NCBI RefSeq assembly: GCF_021654575.1
Contig: NZ_AP024488.1
Coordinates: 5,855,501-5,919,500, forward strand
Reading direction: 5' to 3'
Source of the DNA: Desulfoluna limicola
Lineage (GTDB): Bacteria; Desulfobacterota; Desulfobacteria; Desulfobacterales; Desulfolunaceae
Length of the DNA: 64,000 bases
Of this stretch, positions 59,786-64,000 are shown piece after piece (the first letter of the stretch is position 1; every line of letters starts with the position of its first letter). The notes under the pieces were generated by a model. It was given only the letters and a program-made list of their open reading frames with translations. It had not been told where the DNA came from and did no database searches. Both the position numbers and the translations under genes were made by a program.

Positions 59786-59816
59786 AGAGCACGACCGGGT
59801 TCCCGGTCGTGCTCTT
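59785..59816 (-). terminator. Terminator of the sigma/anti-sigma operon
   Basis: AAGAGCACGACCGGG and CCCGGTCGTGCTCTT form a perfect 15-bp stem with a TT loop; on the minus strand a T tract follows (A residues at 59780-59786). Confidence 0.9.
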
Positions 59817-59849
59817 GCATATAGTGCATGCTATGGCGGCTCAGGGCTG

Positions 59850-60119
59850 TCAGTTGGAGGGGGGCAGTGTTTTAAGGGCCTCCCTCAGCTTTTTGGAAAA
59901 CCCGGCAGGTACCGGTTCGTCCTTCACCCCTTCGCAAAATCCCACCGTCCTTTTCAGGGTCTCCAGGCATGTGGTGCAGCAGGGGCACGCTTTCATGTGC
60001 GCCTGGATCGCTTCACAGGTCACCTCATCCGTCTCCCCGTCTATGTACTCGGACAGCTTTTCAAACAGCGCCAGGCACGCTTCGTGATCGTGGTCATGGT
60101 GTGTGTGGTTGGTTGTCAT
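59850..60119 (-). CDS. zf-HC2 anti-sigma factor
   Basis: An 89-residue soluble anti-sigma factor. The HC2 zinc site is visible as His and Cys in the HEACLALFEKLSEYIDGE start and in CEAIQAHMKACPCCTTC, i.e. the HxxxCxxC arrangement. There is an extra His-rich lead (HTHHDHDHE). It has no TM helix, so it would sequester the ECF sigma factor in the cytoplasm and release it on oxidation or metal loss. The start overlaps the sigma gene by 26 nt, the usual coupling of such pairs. Confidence 0.88.
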   Translation of the reverse strand: MTTNHTHHDHDHEACLALFEKLSEYIDGETDEVTCEAIQAHMKACPCCTTCLETLKRTVGFCEGVKDEPVPAGFSKKLREALKTLPPSN

Positions 60120-60723
60120 GGAAATACCCTTTTAACTCATCCCTCAGGAACAGGCGGGCCCGGTGGAGCCTCACCTTGACATTGGCGGGCGTGATGCCCA
60201 GGATTTCTGCCGTCTCATCTGTGGAAAAACCCTCCATGTCCCGCAGGACAAGGACAAGGCGGTATTGGGGCGGCAACTCTTTCACCGAAGCCTTGAGATG
60301 GTCCCCCAGCTCCCGGTTGAGTACGTGGTTAATGGGCATGGCTGCCCAGACCGGAAGCTCCGTGTCGATCTCCGCGTGATCTTTTGGAAGAAACTCATCA
60401 AGAGACAGCTCACGGTCCGGGGCATACTTGGACCTGCGCCGCATTCGGTGGCAGACGCCCGTAGCGATGCGGTACATCCAGTTCTTGAACTTGGTCTCCT
60501 GGCGAAAATCCTTGAGGTACCGGAATATGTTGATGAAGGTTTCCTGAACCAGGTCCTCGGCATCGGAGATGTCCTTGCAGATGCGAATCCCGAAGTTGTA
60601 GAGATTACCTTCGTATCGGGTGACCAGCTCTTCAAACCGTTCTCCGTCCCCATTCTGGATGGCGGTGATCAGAGCCGTATCATCGTCCGTGACCTTAGGC
60701 CTTTGGGTTGGTTTTATCTGCAT
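60094..60723 (-). CDS. ECF-type RNA polymerase sigma factor
   Basis: A 209-residue sigma-70 family factor of the extracytoplasmic-function group. Region 2: RFEELVTRYEGNLYNFGIRIC, then SDAEDLVQETFINIFRYLKDF, and FKNWMYRIATGVCHRMRR. Region 4: LPPQYRLVLVLRDMEGFSTDE, then TAEILGITPANVKVRLHRARL (HTH). The linker of about 50 residues is longer than usual (ELSLDEFLPKDHAEIDTEL). ATG at 60723 follows GGAAAGAAGAAAG. It overlaps the anti-sigma gene and lies 37 nt after a 29-codon gene on the same strand. Target promoters unknown. Confidence 0.94.
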   Translation of the reverse strand: MQIKPTQRPKVTDDDTALITAIQNGDGERFEELVTRYEGNLYNFGIRICKDISDAEDLVQETFINIFRYLKDFRQETKFKNWMYRIATGVCHRMRRRSKYAPDRELSLDEFLPKDHAEIDTELPVWAAMPINHVLNRELGDHLKASVKELPPQYRLVLVLRDMEGFSTDETAEILGITPANVKVRLHRARLFLRDELKGYFHDNQPHTP

Positions 60724-60760
60724 CTTTCTTCTTTCCTGCCACCTGGCAGGCATCGCTCAT

Positions 60761-60850
60761 TCAGGTGCTGATTCCCATTTTGGGCAGGATCCATGCCTGA
60801 AGGGCATACCAGACGGCAATGACGAGTCCCATTGCGAGAAGTTCTTTCAT
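60761..60850 (-). CDS. 29-residue membrane peptide upstream of the sigma factor
   Basis: A short frame with ATG at 60850 and the good ribosome site AAGGAG. It encodes one hydrophobic helix (MKELLAMGLVIAVWYALQAW then ILPKMGIST). Ends 37 nt before the sigma factor gene, on the same strand. Its position suggests it is the first gene of the operon and may be a leader peptide or a membrane partner. Too short for family assignment. Confidence 0.6.
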   Translation of the reverse strand: MKELLAMGLVIAVWYALQAWILPKMGIST

Positions 60851-61120
60851 GATGTTCTCCTTAACGTGTGGACGGCCTGGCCGTCCCTTTCTTCGTGTAT
60901 ACTCTATACCAAAGCCGGATCATAAAAAAGAGGCGAAAGGCTAAGGGCTATTGAGTTGCTTTGCTTCGATCATGTTGAAAAAGCGATGCCTCCGGCGGCA
61001 AGGTGGGCCATCTTGAAAGCCGTTTGCCGCAGCCCCTCAGCGAATGTGATCATCCTTAGGAACGAGGGTGGGAGCATTCGCAACCGGAGGGTCAGGGGAT
61101 CATCCCCTGGCTGCCGGAGG
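60851..61120. repeat. Composite repeat cluster reaching into the next gene
   Basis: Second repeat type at 60932-60972 (AGGCGAAAGGCTAAGGGCTA, then GTTGCTTTGCTTCG). Main family at 60986-61120: GCCTCCGGCGGCAAGG with GTGGGCCATCTTGAAAGCC, then the long hairpin at about 61039-61080 (outer arms GCGAATG/CATTCGC, loop TAGGAACGA), the short-hairpin variant AGGGGATCATCCCCT and CTGCCGGAGGCAGG. The last part encodes the C-terminal PAARG of the next minus-strand gene. Confidence 0.75.
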
Positions 61121-61561
61121 CAGGTTCGTCACGTTCCATTTCCATCCTTTTACACGGGCAACAAGGGCGGTGATGCCCAGGGTGAAGGCCCCGAAGAGGT
61201 GGATCAGGTCCGTAGCGGTGATGGTTGAGGCTGGCATGTAGATGCCCTTCAGGTTTTTGATTACGAGAAGGCCCCCTGAGGCGATGATGGCGATGTACAG
61301 GCCTACCTTTACCTGTGCCGACCGGGTGAGGCGGTCTTCGGATTTCGTCAAAATCCGGGTGGTGGCGAGCCAGGCCACCATGGCCAGAAAGAGGGCGGCG
61401 GTAAGGTAATGAACGGTCAGGGTGATGTGGAACTCCGCCAGCCATCCGAAGCCCGGGATATCGGCGATGTAATACCGCTTGAAAATGGGCATATGCCCTA
61501 TGCCGCTCAGGGCGAGGAAGAGCATGTTGACCCGAAAGATGAGGTTGAACAGGGGGGTCAT
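61100..61561 (-). CDS. Membrane subunit partnered with the Tat ferredoxin (cytochrome b561-like)
   Basis: A 153-residue integral membrane protein with four TM helices (LIFRVNMLFLALSGIGHMPIF, ITLTVHYLTAALFLAMVAWL, VKVGLYIAIIASGGLLVI, LIHLFGAFTLGITALVAR). Histidines near helix ends (SGIGHMP, TVHYLTA, DLIHLFG) could bind heme b and face a quinone. It begins at 61561, 4 nt inside the end of the dicluster ferredoxin gene, so the two are coupled. Likely passes electrons between the membrane pool and the exported ferredoxin. The C-terminal residues come from the dispersed repeat. Confidence 0.8.
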   Translation of the reverse strand: MTPLFNLIFRVNMLFLALSGIGHMPIFKRYYIADIPGFGWLAEFHITLTVHYLTAALFLAMVAWLATTRILTKSEDRLTRSAQVKVGLYIAIIASGGLLVIKNLKGIYMPASTITATDLIHLFGAFTLGITALVARVKGWKWNVTNLPPAARG

Positions 61562-62535
61562 GAGGTCTCCTCCTCTTTTGCCGCGCGTTTCAGTGTCAGA
61601 AAGATACGGCCTGCGGCTGCGGCGAATCCGGCCAGGGGGGCAAGGAGCATGGCGGTGCCGACATTTTCGGCCATGGCCATGCTGTTGCCGTGGGGGGCGA
61701 GATCGGGCAGGCCCGGCCCTTTCCCTGAGGCGTTGTTCAGAACGTCAAAGGGGACAGGGGAGACGTAGAGGGTGTTGGTGCCCCCGTTCTCCTCAAGGCC
61801 GTAGATGTAGCCGTTCATCTCCTTGGCCAGCGCCTTTGCTTTTTTGATCATCTCATCCCTGGGGCCGATGGTCTGGACATCTTCCGGGCAGGCGTCGATG
61901 CAGGCGGGGTTCTCCCCTTCCTTGAGACGGTCATGGCACCGATCGCACTTGTACATGACCCCGTTTCCGGCCAACGCCGGAAGCACATCCAGGTAGAGCC
62001 CGACGCCGGTTTGCCTCTGGGGGATATCCCAGGGGCAGGCTTTGCGGCATTTGGCGCCACCCAGGCAGAGTTGGTCGTTGATGCGGGACAGGCCGTTTTT
62101 CTCCTGGACGGCGGCTCCCCATGGGCAGAGCTTCACGCAGGGCGGGTTGACGCAGTGCATGCAGCGCCTGGGAATATAGAGGGTCTGCTCCTCGCCGTTC
62201 CAGGTGACCTCTGTCTCCTGAACGGTGAGCCAGTTGTAGGGCGTGAGTCGATCCTCGTCGTCCCTGCTGTCGCTGAAGTCCTCCACCGGCACCCGGGCAG
62301 GTATCATCTTGGGAAACGGTTTTTCGGGCTGTGGAAAGTCGCCCTCGTGGGTCTCCCGGCAGGCGGTGACACACTCCCCGCACCCCACGCACTTGGAGAG
62401 GTCGAAAAGGGTGGTGAGGTAGCCCCCCGGGTCTGCGGCTTGGGCACTGCCGGGCAGGGCTGTGGCCGTCACTGCTGTGGCGGCGGTAACGGCCCCCCCC
62501 TTAAGAAAGGCACGTCGTGACAAGGTCGGGTTCAT
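61558..62535 (-). CDS. Tat-exported 4Fe-4S dicluster ferredoxin subunit
   Basis: A 325-residue exported Fe-S protein. It has a Tat signal (SRRAFLKGGAV) and four cysteine groups: CVGCGECVTAC, CMHCVNPPCVKLCP, CLGGAKCRKACP and CDRCHDRLKEGENPACIDACP. The C-terminus carries a TM helix (MLLAPLAGFAAAAGRIFLTL). This is the HybA/FdhB-like architecture of membrane-bound electron-transfer subunits. No catalytic subunit lies in the window, so its donor is not known. Upstream the gene has no close neighbour; downstream it overlaps the membrane subunit. Confidence 0.9.
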   Translation of the reverse strand: MNPTLSRRAFLKGGAVTAATAVTATALPGSAQAADPGGYLTTLFDLSKCVGCGECVTACRETHEGDFPQPEKPFPKMIPARVPVEDFSDSRDDEDRLTPYNWLTVQETEVTWNGEEQTLYIPRRCMHCVNPPCVKLCPWGAAVQEKNGLSRINDQLCLGGAKCRKACPWDIPQRQTGVGLYLDVLPALAGNGVMYKCDRCHDRLKEGENPACIDACPEDVQTIGPRDEMIKKAKALAKEMNGYIYGLEENGGTNTLYVSPVPFDVLNNASGKGPGLPDLAPHGNSMAMAENVGTAMLLAPLAGFAAAAGRIFLTLKRAAKEEETS

Positions 62536-63175
62536 GTGGTTCCTCTATGATTTGAGTGTTGCCCTCAAAAAAAGCAGCCTCCGGCGGGTCGTTTTTTGAA
62601 ATGAGCTCCGAAAACGTTCCGGCAACCGGTCAAACCAGAAGTAGATGGTTTGTAACATCGGTGGAGCAGGTGGACGTTTTTGATGCCTGTTTGCCAATCT
62701 TTTCAAAGGCATGGCCCCCGGAAGCAATGTCGAACTGAATCGTGACGGACTACGGATCGTTCTGTTGCTTATGTAGCTTAAGAGACAGTCGCTTGCAAAG
62801 GGTTACAGAATTATGACGGGGGGTGAAAAATAATGGGCAGTCACAGGCTCCCCCCCCCTGTGTGCGGCGTTGGCCCCGGTCATGGAGTCCTTAACCATGA
62901 AAAAAGAGTCAGGTCCCGGCTGTTGCAACCCCCTTTGACATGGTTTTGCTGCCGGCGTATGATAGGGGCAGGTGAACGGACATGACCGCAACGGCCAGAC
63001 GTATTTCAGGTGTCATCGCTTTCCGGTTTCCTCCTTGTCTCTCCCTTCCTTATGACGTTGCCCACGACATTTGTTTATTGATCCCCATGCCTGTCACCTG
63101 CCAACGATCATTTATACCCTGTTCCATCAGGCTTCGGTAAGAGCGGAGACTCATCGGGCAGGAAAGGGGGTTTCT
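62536..63175. other. Noncoding 640-bp gap
   Basis: It contains a GCCTCCGGCGGG border fragment near 62578 and no convincing gene. The GGAAAGGGGG before 63176 is the next gene's ribosome site. No promoter with clear -35 and -10 boxes was found. Confidence 0.4.
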
Positions 63176-63364
63176 ATGAAACAGAAACAGAAGATGGTTA
63201 ACCGGTCCGCCCAGGACAGACGCCGGCAGGATGCTTCTACCTGGACAAAAGAGGAACGCAGAAAAAAAGAGGAAAAACGAGAGCAGTGGCAGCGGGCCAG
63301 CAAATGGCGGAGCACGCACAAGCCCATCAAAACTATCGATATCTCACACAACGCACTGATATAG
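63176..63364 (+). CDS. Small highly charged hypothetical protein
   Basis: A 62-residue basic protein, dominated by Lys, Arg, Glu and Gln (TWTKEERRKKEEKREQW), most likely one long helix. AAAGGGGG precedes the ATG. No family recognised. Short and without neighbours, so its reality is moderate. Confidence 0.5.
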   Translation: MKQKQKMVNRSAQDRRRQDASTWTKEERRKKEEKREQWQRASKWRSTHKPIKTIDISHNALI

Positions 63365-63700
63365 GACAGATGCAAACGTAACGATTCAGGCTCTGCGTAA
63401 AGGTTGGCCTTCGGCGGTCAGAGGGTGAGTGACCCACTTGGGTTGTGGCACCCGGGAACCCCATCTTACGAATGCGCAACGTGTGGTGCCGGTAAAAGCA
63501 TTGCCATGGCATTCGCGCATGGTTTGACATCACGCACGGCGTGTCTCAAGGTGACTCGCCGCAGCGATCGTGTTTTAGGCATAATCGCGTGACGTGTAGG
63601 GCAGGTTACCCCATTGAGGGACTTAAAACCTGCTTGTCAATCCCACTCTTTGAGGCCAGGCTCTGGTGGGTCTGACACGTACCATGGATTTCAACAAAAA
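63365..63700. repeat. Degenerate dispersed repeat
   Basis: GGCCTTCGGCGGTCAGAGGG near 63406 resembles the border, followed by a hairpin CTTACGAATGCGC / GGCATTCGCGC near 63464-63520. No gene supported. Confidence 0.4.
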
Positions 63701-63733
63701 AACCGCCCCCGGAAAAGGGGGGCGGTTTTTTTG
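63701..63733. terminator. Terminator after the cysteine desulfurase gene
   Basis: AACCGCCCCC and GGGGGGCGGTT form the stem; T residues follow on the plus strand and A residues precede (T on the minus strand), so it can serve both directions. Confidence 0.88.
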
Positions 63734-63761
63734 TTACGGGCGTTTTGTGGACTCTCCCGTT

Positions 63762-64000
63762 TTATTTGGCGTTGGCTGCCATGGCTTCTGCCCAGAAGGG
63801 GGACATCTGGCGCAGGGTGTGGATGATGCCGGGCAGGCATGAGAGGACGGTGTCGATGTCCTCATCGGTGTTGTCGATGGACAGGGAGAATCGAATGGTG
63901 CCGTGGGCCGCGGTAAAAGGCACGCCCATGGCTCGCAGCACGTGGGACGGCTCAAGGGAGCCGGAGGTGCAGGCAGAACCGGACGAGGCACAGATTCCGA
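63762..64000 (-). CDS. Cysteine desulfurase (NifS/IscS-type), 5' part outside window
   Basis: The last 79 residues of a PLP-dependent cysteine desulfurase. The active-site loop SGSACTSGSLEPSHVLRAMG has the catalytic Cys, and the ending IRFSLSIDNTDEDIDTVLSCL is typical. It supplies sulfur for Fe-S clusters. The gene runs off the right edge. Terminator at 63701-63733. Confidence 0.93.
   Translation of the reverse strand, partial: GICASSGSACTSGSLEPSHVLRAMGVPFTAAHGTIRFSLSIDNTDEDIDTVLSCLPGIIHTLRQMSPFWAEAMAANAK

Overview
The window reads as chromosome of an anaerobic, sulfate-reducing type bacterium of the Desulfobacterota (Desulfobacteraceae/Desulfolunaceae-like). This is inferred from a complete qrcABCD quinone reductase locus next to ResB/CcsB cytochrome c biogenesis genes, an HdrD-like Fe-S protein that appears to contain selenocysteine, a CX4C rubredoxin, a Tat-exported dicluster ferredoxin with a membrane subunit, and moderately high GC. 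No rRNA, CRISPR array or prophage was seen. Species-level placement is not possible from sequence reading alone.

Layout. 1-8.8 kb: a truncated YyaL-type thioredoxin-domain protein, rubredoxin, nitroreductase, a DUF2400 protein, and a tight three-gene set (retropepsin-like lipoprotein, inactive transglutaminase with 7 TM segments, RimK-type ATP-grasp ligase). 9.3-14.2 kb: an AT-rich array of integron-type gene cassettes with four well-defined attC sites and no integron integrase in the window. Cassette boundaries are supported by exact complementarity between each cassette's leading core site and the R'' box of its own attC. One cassette contains, or was invaded by, an IS91-like element (HUH transposase plus tyrosine recombinase). 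14.3-18.4 kb: an overlapping minus-strand set: a fusion of RTX-like turns, LVIVD repeats and ankyrin repeats, then a GT2 glycosyltransferase, then a START-domain protein. 18.6-24.2 kb: gene and IS remnants, a membrane protein, a cyclic-nucleotide-binding protein, the selenoprotein and a Kv-like channel. 24.6-24.9 kb: tRNA-Phe, tRNA-Asp and tRNA-Glu. 25.6-36.5 kb: hydroxyacid/glycerate metabolism genes (dehydrogenase, glycerate 2-kinase, tartronate-semialdehyde-reductase type enzyme), acyltransferase-like proteins, a periplasmic binding protein, a glyoxalase-type protein and tRNA-Ala. 36.7-44.4 kb: envelope functions (PpiD-like foldase, M16 peptidase lipoprotein, Na/phosphate symporter). 44.8-53.1 kb: cytochrome c maturation and Qrc, with a 54-residue membrane protein right after qrcD. 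53.3-54.9 kb: two paralogous outer-membrane beta-barrel genes sharing an upstream element. 55.3-64 kb: RNase HI, DUF1343/NamZ-type protein, Hsp33, a histidine-bearing membrane protein, an ECF sigma/anti-sigma unit preceded by a 29-residue membrane peptide, a Tat dicluster ferredoxin with membrane anchor, and the end of a cysteine desulfurase.

Most intergenic regions carry a dispersed composite repeat. It combines a GC-rich border (GCCTCCGGCGGC), a short hairpin with variable arms, and a longer hairpin with a nearly constant 9-nt loop (GAGGAACGA) but arms that differ between copies while staying self-complementary. The repeat touches coding sequence: two genes end inside it. A second dispersed repeat, with a core like AGGCTAAGGGCTGTGGAATC, occurs in several gaps.

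The observations I rate most worth following are the cassette array with its IS91-like cassette, the variable-stem hairpin family, the UGA/SECIS selenoprotein, the small protein next to qrcD, and the ATP-grasp/transglutaminase/retropepsin set.
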